DNA of 64,000 nucleotides from Terriglobus roseus DSM 18391 (GTDB lineage Bacteria; Acidobacteriota; Terriglobia; Terriglobales; Acidobacteriaceae). Below, piece after piece: positions 8,371-18,114 of the stretch; the stretch's first letter is position 1, and every line of letters starts with the position of its first letter. Under the pieces are notes generated by a model, which searched no databases, had not been told where the DNA came from, and saw only the letters and a list, made by a program, of their open reading frames with translations. Location: assembly GCF_000265425.1 (NCBI RefSeq), contig NC_018014.1, positions 4,030,001 to 4,094,000 of the forward strand, written 5' to 3'. The translations under genes and the position numbers were made by a program.

Positions 8371-9737
8371 AGAAGGGTACGATCCTCGTCGTCGATGATG
8401 ACAGCAGCCTTCGGCGCGTCATGAAGATCCAACTGGAAGAGGCTGGCTACAGCGTCGCGCTTGCAGCCGACGGCGACGAAGCCTATGACATCCTCCCAGA
8501 CCTTCGACCTGCGTTGGTCATCACGGACCTGCGCATGCCAAGCGGCGGCCTGGATCTATTGCGCAAGATTGCAAAGTCCGACATGGACACTACGGTGATT
8601 GTTATCACCGCGTTCGGCACAGTCGAAACCGCAGTTGAAGCCATGAAGATTGGCGCGTATGACTACGTGACCAAGCCACTCGACTTTGATGCGCTGGTAC
8701 TTGTCGTCCATCGCGCCATGGAACGGCAGAGTCTGCGAGAAGAGGTGCGCACCCTGCGCTCCGTTCTGAACGAGCGGTATGGGTTTGAGAACATCATCGG
8801 CCGATCGAAGGGCTTTCTCCGCGTGCTCGATCAAGCCTCGCGTGTTGCGCCGCACGACACCACCGTCCTGATCCAGGGCGAGACCGGTACAGGCAAAGAA
8901 CTTCTCGCACGTGCCATTCATAACAACAGCGGTCGCCGTGCACGTGCCTTTGTCCCCATCAATTGCGGCGCTATACCCGAAGATTTGGTCGAATCGGAGT
9001 TATTCGGCTACGTCCGCGGTGCCTTCACGGGCGCCATGACAAACAAGACAGGCCGCATTGAAGCTGCAGATGGCGGAACACTCTTTCTTGATGAAGTCGG
9101 AGAACTGCCGCTGGACGCACAGGTGAAACTGTTGCGGGTGTTGCAGGAGGGCGAACTCGCGAAGCTTGGAGCCAGCGCACCGACGCGCGTCGATGTGCGC
9201 GTGATCGGTGCCACCCACCGCAATCTTGCGGCAATGGTCGAGGACGGGACATTCCGCGAAGATCTCTACTACCGGCTGACCGTAGTCTCTTTGCGCATCC
9301 CGGCACTAAGAGAACGTCGCGAGGATCTTCCCGAACTTATCGATGCACTCTTCAAGCGAGCAAAGGAGCGGCATGGTCTCTCGCATGCGCAACTGTCACG
9401 TCCGTTATTGCAGCGACTCATAAGCTACGCGTGGCCAGGAAATGTTCGTCAGTTAGAAAACGTGATCGAACGACTCCTGGTTCTCTCGGCGGATGATGTT
9501 CTCACAGAAGAGAACCTGCCGGATGACCTGCAGGCCACGCCATCCGCACAGACGACGCCGCTCCAGTTCCCTCTGCCGGAGGAAGGCATCAGCCTGGAAG
9601 CAGTCGAGCGCGAGCTGATTGTGCAGGCGCTCGCGCGCTTCAGCGGCAATCAAACCCATGCAGCACGCTACCTCGACATCAGCCGTCGCACGCTTATCTA
9701 TCGCATCGAGAAGCACGGCCTCCAGCACGAGGACTGA
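8367..9737 (+). CDS. NtrC-family sigma-54-dependent response regulator
   Basis: This 456-residue activator has three domains. The receiver covers about residues 1-120, with the acidic cluster VVDDD, phosphoacceptor Asp in VITDLRMP and Lys in VTKPL. The AAA+ domain covers about 140-370, with Walker A GETGTGKE, the sigma-54-contact motif GAFTGA, and Walker B GGTLFLDEVGELP. A Fis-type helix-turn-helix is at the C-terminus (NQTHAARYLDISRRTLIYRI). The intact GAFTGA motif means it should activate sigma-54 promoters, and two such promoters plus a palindrome lie upstream of the operon. The start is TTG at 8367, inside the kinase stop (TTGA), implying translational coupling. It probably autoregulates and controls the divergent RND operon. 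Confidence 0.93.
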   Translation: MKKGTILVVDDDSSLRRVMKIQLEEAGYSVALAADGDEAYDILPDLRPALVITDLRMPSGGLDLLRKIAKSDMDTTVIVITAFGTVETAVEAMKIGAYDYVTKPLDFDALVLVVHRAMERQSLREEVRTLRSVLNERYGFENIIGRSKGFLRVLDQASRVAPHDTTVLIQGETGTGKELLARAIHNNSGRRARAFVPINCGAIPEDLVESELFGYVRGAFTGAMTNKTGRIEAADGGTLFLDEVGELPLDAQVKLLRVLQEGELAKLGASAPTRVDVRVIGATHRNLAAMVEDGTFREDLYYRLTVVSLRIPALRERREDLPELIDALFKRAKERHGLSHAQLSRPLLQRLISYAWPGNVRQLENVIERLLVLSADDVLTEENLPDDLQATPSAQTTPLQFPLPEEGISLEAVERELIVQALARFSGNQTHAARYLDISRRTLIYRIEKHGLQHED

Positions 9738-9777
9738 CCTACCTCGTCCTGACAAGGCACGTGCTTATGGTGAGATT

Positions 9778-10635
9778 CTAGTAAGTGATGGTTGCGGTGA
9801 TGGTATCCGAGTAAGCTCCGATTGGAGCTATCAGCCCGCTGGAGATTTTTCCATACACTGTGATTGGCTGCAGTAATCCAGTCGCAATTCCCGTGAGTGT
9901 GTCGACACCGCTCACCGATCCCCAGTTCTGCGAAAACGCAGCATCACGGAACAGGCTGTACCCGAGAGTGCCGCCATTCGGGCCAGCCATCTTGCGTGCC
10001 GATGTGCTTGCGCCTGTCGTTGTGCCGGCGTTAAGCGCGATGTCATAGGCAACATTGGCCGTGCAAGTGAGAGAGATCGTCGAGGTGCTCGTGATTGCCC
10101 CGCCGGTATAGCTGCCAAAGCCCATTGCGGTGGAGAGCACGATGCAAACTCCCAATGCATTCGCGATGACCGGAACATTAGCGGAAGATATTCCTCGGTT
10201 GGAAGTGACCGTCACAGTGAGCGCATCCGCATACTCACCCTGGGATGCCTGCTGGCTCTGCATCAGAACTGGGTAGATATTGAACCGCTGGACGCCACCA
10301 GTTCCAACACCAGATACAGCATCCGTGCCAATTTCGCTTCCCCAGTTCACACTGCGAGCAGCGTCTTGAAATAGTTGGTAGCGCAAGCCCGCGCCGCGGA
10401 CGCCTTTCATCGTTCGCACTGTGTTCGCAGGACCACCCGCACTGCTCCTTAAACCGATCGTGTACGGAGTGGAAGCTGGGCAGATCACCGAAACGGGTGT
10501 CACGCCCGAAGCGACGCGGTTGCCGGCGTAGGTTCCAAGATGTATGGCCGGCACCGACACCGAGCAGGGAAAGCGCTGCGCAAGTGCTACGGGCGACAGC
10601 AGAAACGGCGCACACAAGAACGGAAGACATCTCAT
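9778..10635 (-). CDS. Two-domain spore-coat-U pilin/adhesin (secreted)
   Basis: This is a 285-residue secreted protein. A signal peptide of about 19 residues (FLCAPFLLSPVALAQ) is followed by two spore-coat-U (SCPU) domains in tandem. Each ends with the typical C-terminal strand (DALTVTVTS and YSDTITATITY). The fold belongs to chaperone-usher (CsuA/B, CsuE-like) pilus subunits. The last strand would be donated to, or complemented by, neighbouring subunits. The tandem arrangement and the position at the operon end fit a tip adhesin like CsuE. The ATG overlaps the usher stop (ATGA), and a strong AAGGAGG lies seven bases upstream. Role as tip adhesin is inferred. Confidence 0.85.
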   Translation of the reverse strand: MRCLPFLCAPFLLSPVALAQRFPCSVSVPAIHLGTYAGNRVASGVTPVSVICPASTPYTIGLRSSAGGPANTVRTMKGVRGAGLRYQLFQDAARSVNWGSEIGTDAVSGVGTGGVQRFNIYPVLMQSQQASQGEYADALTVTVTSNRGISSANVPVIANALGVCIVLSTAMGFGSYTGGAITSTSTISLTCTANVAYDIALNAGTTTGASTSARKMAGPNGGTLGYSLFRDAAFSQNWGSVSGVDTLTGIATGLLQPITVYGKISSGLIAPIGAYSDTITATITY

Positions 10636-12971
10636 TGCACCACCTCCTTGCAGCGGAAGGGCCCGAGGACCGGTATATCGCCAGGGATCGGCTTGTAAGT
10701 AAAACTCACGGAGCAGCGATGACCATCGGGCCTCACGACATCCAGTTCGTTCTTTGGCTCAAGGTCCGCCACGAAGGCACTGCCGTCGTATCCCACGGTC
10801 ACAGCAGCCTTTGTCGATCGAAGCGTCGCAATGCTTCCTACGGGCTCGGCAACACCATCAGCATCGGTAATGTGCACAAGAGCGCTGCGGTTGACACGAA
10901 TATTGAATCGGATGATGACTCCGGATAGATCGCGCGGCCGAAACGTCTGCGCCGCATTCTCGATAGTTGCATCGATCGGTACACCCGTCGCGTCAATGGA
11001 GAGGTGATTCAGTTGAAACGATCGCACGTCTGCAATCAATAACTTTCCCGACCTACCGGTATCTCCCACGGGACGGTTCTCCTCAAAGATCTTCACATGA
11101 CGCGCAGCGCCCGTGTCCACCACTGCAAAACTATCGAAGATTTCGTTGGATGCAAAGAGCCTGCGATCAACTAAAGAAACCGCACCCTGAGTCTCAGCTC
11201 GGCCGGTCATGACGCCTGCCGTCTGATCGATACCGCCCGTCACGAATCCCATCTTCGACCTGTGCTGAAACTCAGCGAATTGATGATTGAAGCTGCCGGT
11301 CTGGACATACGCATCGTAACCCCACTGGCCAACCGAAGTAGCGGGGCGCCGCACCGCGATCTGCGCAGTACCATCGGATGTCCCGGAGATATCTGCAGAG
11401 GACCGGGATCCGAAGGCGAAACTTATTCCCCCCTGAAAACCCTGGCTGTTGCTGCCGTCCCCAATGCTGCGGAACTCATTGGCGTACACGGTCACGTGGT
11501 GGATCTGCACTGAATAGTTTGCCGACAGGATGCGTGTGCGCTGCGGTTGTTGCTGGGCGGAAAGCGAAGCGTTGTAGTAAGACGCCTGATTGACGGCTCC
11601 ATATGCAGCACCAAATGTGCCGAAGTGCCGGGTGGAATAACCCACATTGCCACTGATCTGCGAACGCGTTAAGGGAGCATTGTTAAGCGCCGCGACATCG
11701 GTGTAGCTTCGTCGCGTGATCAACGCATACGCACCGATGCTGAATACTCGCCCCAAACGCTCTGCACCAAGGGACAACTGCTGTCCGTTATGACCATTTC
11801 CGAAGCTCGCAGAAGCCGATGCTGTCACAGTTCCGAGGGTGCCCACGCGCAGGATGCCGCCGACACCGGGTGTTAACGCACCGGGTGCTGCCTCCACCTT
11901 ACCCTCGAACGTGAACGAAGAATTGATACCCCGTCGATAGTTTGCAAAGGCTGCTGCACTGCCGTAGTGATTGCTGATGCTGCCCCAGTCGCGTCGCACC
12001 GCGCCCGCTTCAAAAGCGAATGTCTGTAACTTAGGCGCCAGCATCGCAGAACTTGCGTAGAAGCGTTGTGTCAACGTCACCTGTTGACCCAGCGCGTTCG
12101 TTACCGTAAGCGCGATATTGCCGGCGCCCATCACAACCGGTAGCTGCGGCACCTGAAAGGGACCAGGCTCTATCTGTTGCGAAAGCACCTGTGCACCGTC
12201 TGCCAGCACGTTAATCGTGGATGGCACTGCGGCAGATCCTCGCACACTGGGCAGCGGGAACGTTACCAGATCAGGCCGGGTGCTGAAGTCCGACCGAAGT
12301 TGGAATCCTGTCAGATGGACGGGACGTGTCCAAGTCAGGCCACTCGTGACAAAATCACCGAGACTGTAGCGCCGCATAGTATCCACGTCGGCGTACTGAT
12401 AGGTCGTATCCAGACGGACAGCATTGTTTGTCCCGTAGGGTCCCGGCACTCCGCCGGCGTAGCCCAGCCAGCTTGAACTTAGGGTGCCACGCGGGGAGAA
12501 GGCTCTTAGATTTGCCTGACCATTCAGGCCGCTCCTTGAACCTGCGATCGTCGTCAATAAATCGTAGTTAAGCGTCATCCCGGTGGAACTCTCAACATTG
12601 CGATGCATCTCTGTATCGGTACCCCGATCGATCATCAACCGCGAGGCCCGCGTGATGCGGCCGTCTGTGCTGAGAAAGAGTGTCTGCGTCGGGATATCGA
12701 TACGCCAGACACCACGTGGAAGCGTGTGCAGATCAGTCCAGTCGTTGCTCAATCCAGGTATCTGCAAGCCAATCTCTCGTAAGTCGTCGGCATGCGCCAG
12801 CAGCGTTCCATCTCGCTGGCTGAACTCCAAGATTCGATGGGTTGCTCGCCCATCAACGTATACCTCCAGCAGAAGGTATTCCTCTTCACCGAAGCACAAA
12901 TCGACAGAGAAAAGACACATCAGCAAGACAAGGCCGCCCAGCAGCCAACGCAGGCTGCGCGTCTGGATCAT
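10632..12971 (-). CDS. Outer-membrane usher of a chaperone-usher pilus
   Basis: This 779-residue usher (FimD/PapC/CsuD family) forms the outer-membrane pore that assembles pilus subunits. It has a signal peptide (about residues 1-29), the N-terminal chaperone-binding domain (EEYLLLEVYVDGRATHRILE), a long beta-barrel region (for example YNASLSAQQQPQRTRILSAN) and a plug domain within it. The C-terminal domain ends in PVLGPFRCKEVVQ. The length is normal for the family. It overlaps the chaperone gene by four bases upstream and the tandem-SCPU gene by four bases downstream, so the three are one translationally coupled block. Confidence 0.93.
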   Translation of the reverse strand: MIQTRSLRWLLGGLVLLMCLFSVDLCFGEEEYLLLEVYVDGRATHRILEFSQRDGTLLAHADDLREIGLQIPGLSNDWTDLHTLPRGVWRIDIPTQTLFLSTDGRITRASRLMIDRGTDTEMHRNVESSTGMTLNYDLLTTIAGSRSGLNGQANLRAFSPRGTLSSSWLGYAGGVPGPYGTNNAVRLDTTYQYADVDTMRRYSLGDFVTSGLTWTRPVHLTGFQLRSDFSTRPDLVTFPLPSVRGSAAVPSTINVLADGAQVLSQQIEPGPFQVPQLPVVMGAGNIALTVTNALGQQVTLTQRFYASSAMLAPKLQTFAFEAGAVRRDWGSISNHYGSAAAFANYRRGINSSFTFEGKVEAAPGALTPGVGGILRVGTLGTVTASASASFGNGHNGQQLSLGAERLGRVFSIGAYALITRRSYTDVAALNNAPLTRSQISGNVGYSTRHFGTFGAAYGAVNQASYYNASLSAQQQPQRTRILSANYSVQIHHVTVYANEFRSIGDGSNSQGFQGGISFAFGSRSSADISGTSDGTAQIAVRRPATSVGQWGYDAYVQTGSFNHQFAEFQHRSKMGFVTGGIDQTAGVMTGRAETQGAVSLVDRRLFASNEIFDSFAVVDTGAARHVKIFEENRPVGDTGRSGKLLIADVRSFQLNHLSIDATGVPIDATIENAAQTFRPRDLSGVIIRFNIRVNRSALVHITDADGVAEPVGSIATLRSTKAAVTVGYDGSAFVADLEPKNELDVVRPDGHRCSVSFTYKPIPGDIPVLGPFRCKEVVQ

Positions 12972-13744
12972 GGTTCTTCAGTCACACTTACCTGCCGCAC
13001 CAGGGCACCGGAATCCGTTTGAGCAGTGAGCGAGAACTCATGGGGCATCGCATGCGCCGTGCCTTCGGGAACGATCGGCCAACGGCGTTCCGCACCTGCG
13101 AGCACATAAGGAAGACCTGGCACCACGGCCTTCCACACCGATCCATCTGAAGTCTTCAGATGGATGTCCCGGACCGAATCGTGGATTTGACCGTTGTTCG
13201 CAACAATGAGAATCGACTTCCCATCACGGTGATGCTCCACGCGAAACTCAAACTTAGCAGTTGCGTGCACGTCGGCCTCGACGAAGACAGGAATCGACAG
13301 CCGCAGCAGGATCGAAACCTCTTTTGGGCGCGCCGCCGACGGCAGTTGATCGATCAGCAATCGGTATGTCGATTCACGTTCGGAAGCAGGCTGACGCATT
13401 GCAACACGCACAACCTGGCTCTCTCCCGGTCGGATGGTGGCCATGGGCGGGCTGATCAGGATGGCGTCTGTAGCATTCAGCGGGTCGGCGTTCCCTTCTT
13501 GTGCCCACGTGAAGGCACGCCCCTGCACCGTGATCGGTTCCGATGCTGGATTTTTCAAGGTCAGGGTTACTATCTTCTGCCCGGGCAGGAAGAAAAGATT
13601 CACGGGTTCCACGGCCAAGGTTTGAGCGTGCAACCCGCAAAACGTAATCAGTGGCGTTAGTCCAAGCAGGAGCGATAGGCGGAAACGTTTGCCTCGCATC
13701 AGGGGCCGATCAACTCGTAAATGTTGTGACGCCATTACCTGCAT
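12968..13744 (-). CDS. Periplasmic pilus chaperone (PapD-like)
   Basis: This 258-residue chaperone carries pilus subunits through the periplasm to the usher. The N-terminal immunoglobulin-like domain starts after the signal peptide (FRLSLLLGLTPLITFCGLHAQ) with EPVNLFFLPGQKIVTLTLKN. The G1-like strand region is RPKEVSILLRLSIPVFVEA, followed by a second Ig-like domain. The start at 13744 has GGAAT seven bases upstream; an internal ATG at 13699 would give a tighter signal peptide. It lies downstream of a single-domain SCPU gene and overlaps the usher by four bases. Confidence 0.88.
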   Translation of the reverse strand: MQVMASQHLRVDRPLMRGKRFRLSLLLGLTPLITFCGLHAQTLAVEPVNLFFLPGQKIVTLTLKNPASEPITVQGRAFTWAQEGNADPLNATDAILISPPMATIRPGESQVVRVAMRQPASERESTYRLLIDQLPSAARPKEVSILLRLSIPVFVEADVHATAKFEFRVEHHRDGKSILIVANNGQIHDSVRDIHLKTSDGSVWKAVVPGLPYVLAGAERRWPIVPEGTAHAMPHEFSLTAQTDSGALVRQVSVTEEP

Positions 13745-13812
13745 GCTGACATTCCGTCATAAGTACTTCAGAAAAACAGTAGTTAGCCGGCTCGCGTGAG
13801 CGAGAGAAGCAG

Positions 13813-13849
13813 CCCCTTCAACTCGCTATCTTTACGAGTTTCAGAGGGG
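13813..13849 (-). terminator. Intercistronic hairpin between pilin and chaperone genes
   Basis: Two nested inverted repeats form a stem: CCCCT with AGGGG outside, and AACTCG with CGAGTT inside, around a loop of about nine bases. No T-run follows on the minus strand. It could be a weak terminator or an mRNA-stabilising structure that keeps pilin mRNA above the level of the assembly genes, as in other pilus operons. That function is inferred. Confidence 0.45.
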
Positions 13850-13865
13850 GCCGCCCGAACTAGGT

Positions 13866-14378
13866 TTAGTAAGTAACAGTGACAGTCACGGTGTCGGTGT
13901 ACACATCGATTGCACCGGAGGTTCCAGGTGCAATCTGGCCGTACACGGTTGCCAACTGGGGAAGACCAGTACCTGTGACCGAAGCAGGGGTGTCCGTACC
14001 AGGCGTGTTACCCCAGTTCTGCGCGTGAGCTGCATCTTGATACAGGCCATAGGGCAGCAGATTGGTGTTTACAACACCCGTCATCTTTCGCGACGTAACG
14101 CTCGCGCCAGTGGCTACGCCAGCACTCAGTCCGGTCTGATAAGGAGTCGTGGCAGTGCATGTCACCGTCAGGGTTCCGGTAGCATTGAGAGCGCTGGCGC
14201 TGACAGGGTTGTAAACTCCGAATGCGATAGGAGTTGCCGCAACGATACACGCCTTTACGACAGTCGCAGTCACGGCAAAGCTGGTGGTGGCAGTGGATGC
14301 CTCGGCGGTGCGGGAGGTAGCCGGAATCAAGACTCCAAGGGCAAGAATTGCTAGATAAGAGGAACGCAGACGAAACAT
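13866..14378 (-). CDS. Single-domain spore-coat-U pilin (probable major subunit)
   Basis: This is a secreted protein of about 170 residues with one spore-coat-U domain. The signal peptide is SSYLAILALGVLIPATSRTAEA. The domain begins TATTSFAVTATVVKACIVAA and ends with VYTDTVTVTVTY, the donor-type terminal strand. It is the first gene of the chaperone-usher cluster and the likely main shaft subunit (CsuA/B-like). I prefer the ATG at 14378, with AAAAGG five bases upstream; GTG at 14384 would add two residues. Confidence 0.85.
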   Translation of the reverse strand: MFRLRSSYLAILALGVLIPATSRTAEASTATTSFAVTATVVKACIVAATPIAFGVYNPVSASALNATGTLTVTCTATTPYQTGLSAGVATGASVTSRKMTGVVNTNLLPYGLYQDAAHAQNWGNTPGTDTPASVTGTGLPQLATVYGQIAPGTSGAIDVYTDTVTVTVTY

Positions 14379-14384
14379 GGACAC

Positions 14385-14729
14385 CTTTTGGATCGGGGGA
14401 ATTATGGCTCCAGTCCGACCTAAAACCTCTGCAATACTTACCAGCAGTTGGCCCTTGTCTGAGGGAGTGTCCAGAGACTAGCACCCGGCTTCGGCATTGC
14501 AGAAGGGGGTCAGAGCTGGAGTGATATCAAATCAAGACAAAAACCTTGTGAGCAAGCATCCCCTCGAGAAAACGTACGAGAGAGCGACCCTATAACGCCA
14601 GGCAAGCTGCGATCGCTAAGACCAGATGCACCTCTACAGCGATTGTTTTTGGCGAGTGCCAACCAGAGCAGCGAATCGCTGCGGTCGCGTGTTCGCTGCA
14701 AATGTTTGAATTGTCCAAGTTCAATCAAC
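14385..14729. other. Intergenic region between pilus operon and TonB receptor gene
   Basis: This 345-base stretch lies upstream of the first pilin gene and downstream of the receptor gene, both on the minus strand. It must hold the pilus operon promoter, but I can name no clear promoter box. A 72-codon open frame at 14510-14728 has no recognisable features. Confidence 0.4.
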
Positions 14730-17537
14730 CTAGAAGCGAAAGTTCATAAAGACGCTGATCTGGCGATTGGCGGCAGTGCTATTTCCCTGCTCGGTATTCA
14801 GGGTTAGACTGCGCCCGAAGTATGGCGAAGTGAGCTGGCCAATCGGCGTCCCGGGATTGACGTGGTTCAGAACGTTTTGAGCCTCCACCGAAAGGAACAG
14901 CTGATAGGGCCGTTCGGGTTTCTCCTCTTTGGTGTTTGCCTTGGGGACAGCTGCGGCGGGCGGCGGCGGCGTAACGGGACGCTTGCCAAAGCCAAAGCCC
15001 TTGCCAAACTGGGTCTGAAGGCTGAAGAAGTTATAGCCATGGCCGTAATTGATTGGGATGATCTGCTGCCCGGCTATGGGCGCGGTGTCGAAGTTTCCAT
15101 ATGCGGTGCGGACGACCGACGCGCGGGTAAGGTCTGTAGCGAAGCTCGGGCGGTCGTTGTAGATGCTGTCGCCATTGTTGTCGGCTCCGGTGGTGATGTT
15201 GAAGCGTGTCGAGGAATGGGCAGATAGGAACATGCTGCCGGATATACCGAACGGGATATTAAACCAGCCACCAATGTAGCCACGGTTGCGTGCGAGCTGC
15301 GCGGGGCGGCCGTAGTCAGCGCGAATGTTGTAGGAGTTAGAAGGAAAGCTGCTCGCACCGCTGCCCGCATTGGATTGCTGGAAGCGTAAGGAATAGCTTC
15401 CGAAGAGGCCAGCGCGGTTGCCGAATTGGACGTAATAGTTCGTCCAAAGCGAGTTGATCGTCGAATTGCCTTCAGACGAAAATTGGTAGATGTTTTGGGT
15501 TCCACCGAGTGGGCGCACGCCGTTAAGCGGTGCATTCACGTTGCGCGACAGCAGCAGATGAACGCCCTGGATGTGGTTGTAAGTCAGGCTAAGGTTGCCA
15601 TGCCCAAAGAGAGGACGGCTGGCCGTGATGCCCTCAGAGACATAGTATTCATTCCGCAGGGTAGGTGAAATGCGGTAAACGGTAGGCTGGGTCGCGGCAA
15701 GTGCGGATGGCGAAAGAATATTTGGGTATGAGTCAGGGTTTGCGAAATAGTAGGATCGCTGTGTCACGCCGTTTTGCCGTGCGGCAGTAAGAATGTTCCC
15801 AGCGGCGAATCGATCGTAGAAGATGCCCACACCGCCGCGCAGCGAAACATAAGGCGACTTACGCTTTGCGCTGGTCACAGCCCACGAGAAGCCGAGGCGA
15901 GGTGCCGGATCGATGTGGTCGGGAATGCCTGACTGCGTCTCAAATCGAAGACCCGGGATGAGGGAGAAGTTACGCGTTACCTTCCACTCATCCTCCACGT
16001 AGAGCCCCAGATCTCCAGTAAGAATGGCTGCGGAGGCCGTGCCTGCAGTGATGTTGAACTGCGATGCACCGCCACCAGCGGCTCGGATCTGCGCCGGTGT
16101 CTGGCCAGTGGCTTGTCCCCTTACGGTGGTCTGGTAGGCAGCAAGAGACGAGAAAATGTATGCGCCGTTGTAACCGGCGGTCGACGAGTTCCTGTCGCGG
16201 ATCAGGCGATAACGTGCGCCCGCTCGCAGGAAGTGCTTTCCTCGGTCGACGGAGAGATATTCCTGCAACTCATAGTTGTCTTGCTTGTCTTCCGATACCT
16301 GGGAAGGACTGCCGCCACCGTTGAATGCACCCTGGACGATGAGCGTGGGCGCGGAACTGATTGCGTTTTGCCGCAGTCGGGTACGCAGGTATTGGAAGCG
16401 TGATTCGAAGACAACATGCGAACCGACAATAGTGGTATTGCCAACCTGAAGAGTGTTCGTTTTTGTGTTGGCGTCAACGCCTTGAGAGGCCAAAACGAGT
16501 TGGCCGACGCCGCTGTTGGTCTGGCTAGTGTCGGCGAACTCGTAGCGGACGGTGAAAGTATTGTTTGTTGAAAGATTGCGATCGATACGAACGTTCAGCG
16601 AATTAGTGATCTGTGGATTGGGTATCGCCTGCGATAAGGGTGCGCTGTTGAATGACGAGTCGAGGACAACCGCATTCACCGCTGCGTTATTTTCCATGTC
16701 CACTCGATTGCCGCCCACGAAGAAGCTGGTCTTCTTGCCCAGGGGCCCATTGAGGTTTCCATCAATGTAGGTGGAATGATAAGGCGGCTGTGCAGTGATG
16801 TAAGGATTGCGGGCATTGAAGACGTCAGCATTGCCGGTGACTAACAAAAAGCCATGAAGCTTGTCAGTGCCAGGCTTCGTGAATATATCGATGATGCTGT
16901 TGCCGCGCTGATCGAATTGAGCAGAGTATCCGTTCTGATTGATGCGTACTTCGCGGATACTCGCCTTCGGTGGGAATCGCCCGCCGGAGAAACCGTCGAT
17001 ACGGAACTGCGGCTGCTGGCCATCTTCGCCACTGCCCACCATCGCCTGCAACTGCTGCTGAAAGGTCGATGGGTTGTCAGAGAGTGTGTCGAGGGTCTTG
17101 CCTTTCAGGACCACGGCTAAACCACCGTCGCTGTCCAACTGTGCATCATCCGATTGGACTGCGACTTGTTCAGCATTGACGGCTACGCTGAGCTTGAGAG
17201 TAAGTGTGATCGGTAGTGCGGTGTCGTCAACAACAAGCGACTTCTGAATGGTGTTGAAGCCCGGAGCATCGGCCAGCAGGACGTAGCTTCCTGCAGGCAG
17301 CGCGAGACGGACGCGGCCGGTGCTGTCCGTCTTCACATCCTGTAGAGGAACACCATTGGCGTCGCTCCCGGCAAAGATCCGAACAGGTGCACCTGCGATG
17401 GCAGCGCCGGAGGGATCGGTGATGAGCATCGCGATTCCTGGACGAATCGCAGGCTGTTGTGCGGTAAGGGCAAGACAGAACGCGAGGTTTGCTGTTACAT
17501 AAACTCGCTGAATGCTGCAGACACACCGAGACCTCAA
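14730..17537 (-). CDS. Oar-like TonB-dependent outer-membrane receptor
   Basis: This 935-residue outer-membrane protein is of the acidobacterial/myxobacterial Oar type. After a signal peptide (YVTANLAFCLALTAQQ) comes a carboxypeptidase-regulatory-like beta-sandwich (MLITDPSGAAIAGAPVRIFA) to about residue 95. A plug-like region follows (FRIDGFSGGRFPPKASIREV), then a long beta-barrel ending in the aromatic residue of ISVFMNFRF. Such receptors import oligosaccharides, peptides or siderophores; the substrate is unknown. I chose TTG at 17537 because GAGGGAA lies six bases upstream and the codon directly precedes the signal peptide. The frame is open further upstream to 17609 without a better start. 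Confidence 0.85.
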   Translation of the reverse strand: MRSRCVCSIQRVYVTANLAFCLALTAQQPAIRPGIAMLITDPSGAAIAGAPVRIFAGSDANGVPLQDVKTDSTGRVRLALPAGSYVLLADAPGFNTIQKSLVVDDTALPITLTLKLSVAVNAEQVAVQSDDAQLDSDGGLAVVLKGKTLDTLSDNPSTFQQQLQAMVGSGEDGQQPQFRIDGFSGGRFPPKASIREVRINQNGYSAQFDQRGNSIIDIFTKPGTDKLHGFLLVTGNADVFNARNPYITAQPPYHSTYIDGNLNGPLGKKTSFFVGGNRVDMENNAAVNAVVLDSSFNSAPLSQAIPNPQITNSLNVRIDRNLSTNNTFTVRYEFADTSQTNSGVGQLVLASQGVDANTKTNTLQVGNTTIVGSHVVFESRFQYLRTRLRQNAISSAPTLIVQGAFNGGGSPSQVSEDKQDNYELQEYLSVDRGKHFLRAGARYRLIRDRNSSTAGYNGAYIFSSLAAYQTTVRGQATGQTPAQIRAAGGGASQFNITAGTASAAILTGDLGLYVEDEWKVTRNFSLIPGLRFETQSGIPDHIDPAPRLGFSWAVTSAKRKSPYVSLRGGVGIFYDRFAAGNILTAARQNGVTQRSYYFANPDSYPNILSPSALAATQPTVYRISPTLRNEYYVSEGITASRPLFGHGNLSLTYNHIQGVHLLLSRNVNAPLNGVRPLGGTQNIYQFSSEGNSTINSLWTNYYVQFGNRAGLFGSYSLRFQQSNAGSGASSFPSNSYNIRADYGRPAQLARNRGYIGGWFNIPFGISGSMFLSAHSSTRFNITTGADNNGDSIYNDRPSFATDLTRASVVRTAYGNFDTAPIAGQQIIPINYGHGYNFFSLQTQFGKGFGFGKRPVTPPPPAAAVPKANTKEEKPERPYQLFLSVEAQNVLNHVNPGTPIGQLTSPYFGRSLTLNTEQGNSTAANRQISVFMNFRF

Positions 17538-17905
17538 ATCATTTCCCTCAGAAAGATTGTGCAGGACTGCAGCTTCGACGGATTCGGAAAAGGATTGGGA
17601 GCAACCCAAATTTCTTTCTACGATATTGCCGTTGGTCCATTACTCGCTCCGACGCTCTTTGAGACACCGGACAACGAGGCTCACGCCCCGCATTCGCAGT
17701 TCCTGCCCTCACACGGAAGGTGCCTTAGCCAACTCTCGATGAACGCGCAGTTCAGCGGAGCGGCGCTCCTGATCCTCGCGAAGCAGCCCAAGAGCATTTG
17801 CGTCGTATAGAAGATCACCGCTGTGAGCGGCCCCGGGAGGCTCAGCTGGAAAGCTGATTGCTCACCTTCGGGCGGCCTGCGGGTCGCAAATTGTGGAGCT
17901 TGTGT
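17538..17905. other. Intergenic region upstream of the TonB receptor gene
   Basis: About 370 bases separate the receptor start from the tRNA-Leu gene. The region should hold the receptor promoter. I see no gene and no clear terminator or operator in it. Confidence 0.4.
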
Positions 17906-17992
17906 TGGTGCCGGGAGGGGGGGTCGAACCCCCACGAGGTTGCCCTCGGCGGATTTTGAGTCCGCTGCGTCTGCCGATTCCGCCATCCCGGC
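17906..17992 (-). tRNA. tRNA-Leu (anticodon CAA)
   Basis: On the minus strand an 87-base tRNA folds with acceptor stem GCCGGGA/TCCCGGC. The anticodon stem GCGGA/TCCGC encloses the loop CTCAAAA, giving anticodon CAA. A long class II variable arm follows, then the T-loop GTTCGACCC. The 3' CCA is encoded (17908-17906). Confidence 0.97.
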
Positions 17993-18114
17993 CCTGTGCG
18001 CCGCTGGGTCTGCGGCTGGATGGTCAGCACTCTCAGTTTCGCATATTGCGACCCGTTTCGGCTGCTCTTCTCTTCAACTTGGGGCGCTTGTCTTTTCGCA
18101 GTAAGGCCCCTTCG

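Noticed and set aside
14510-14728. 72-codon minus-strand frame between pilus and receptor genes
   Set aside because: No recognisable features, no convincing start signal and no family resemblance.
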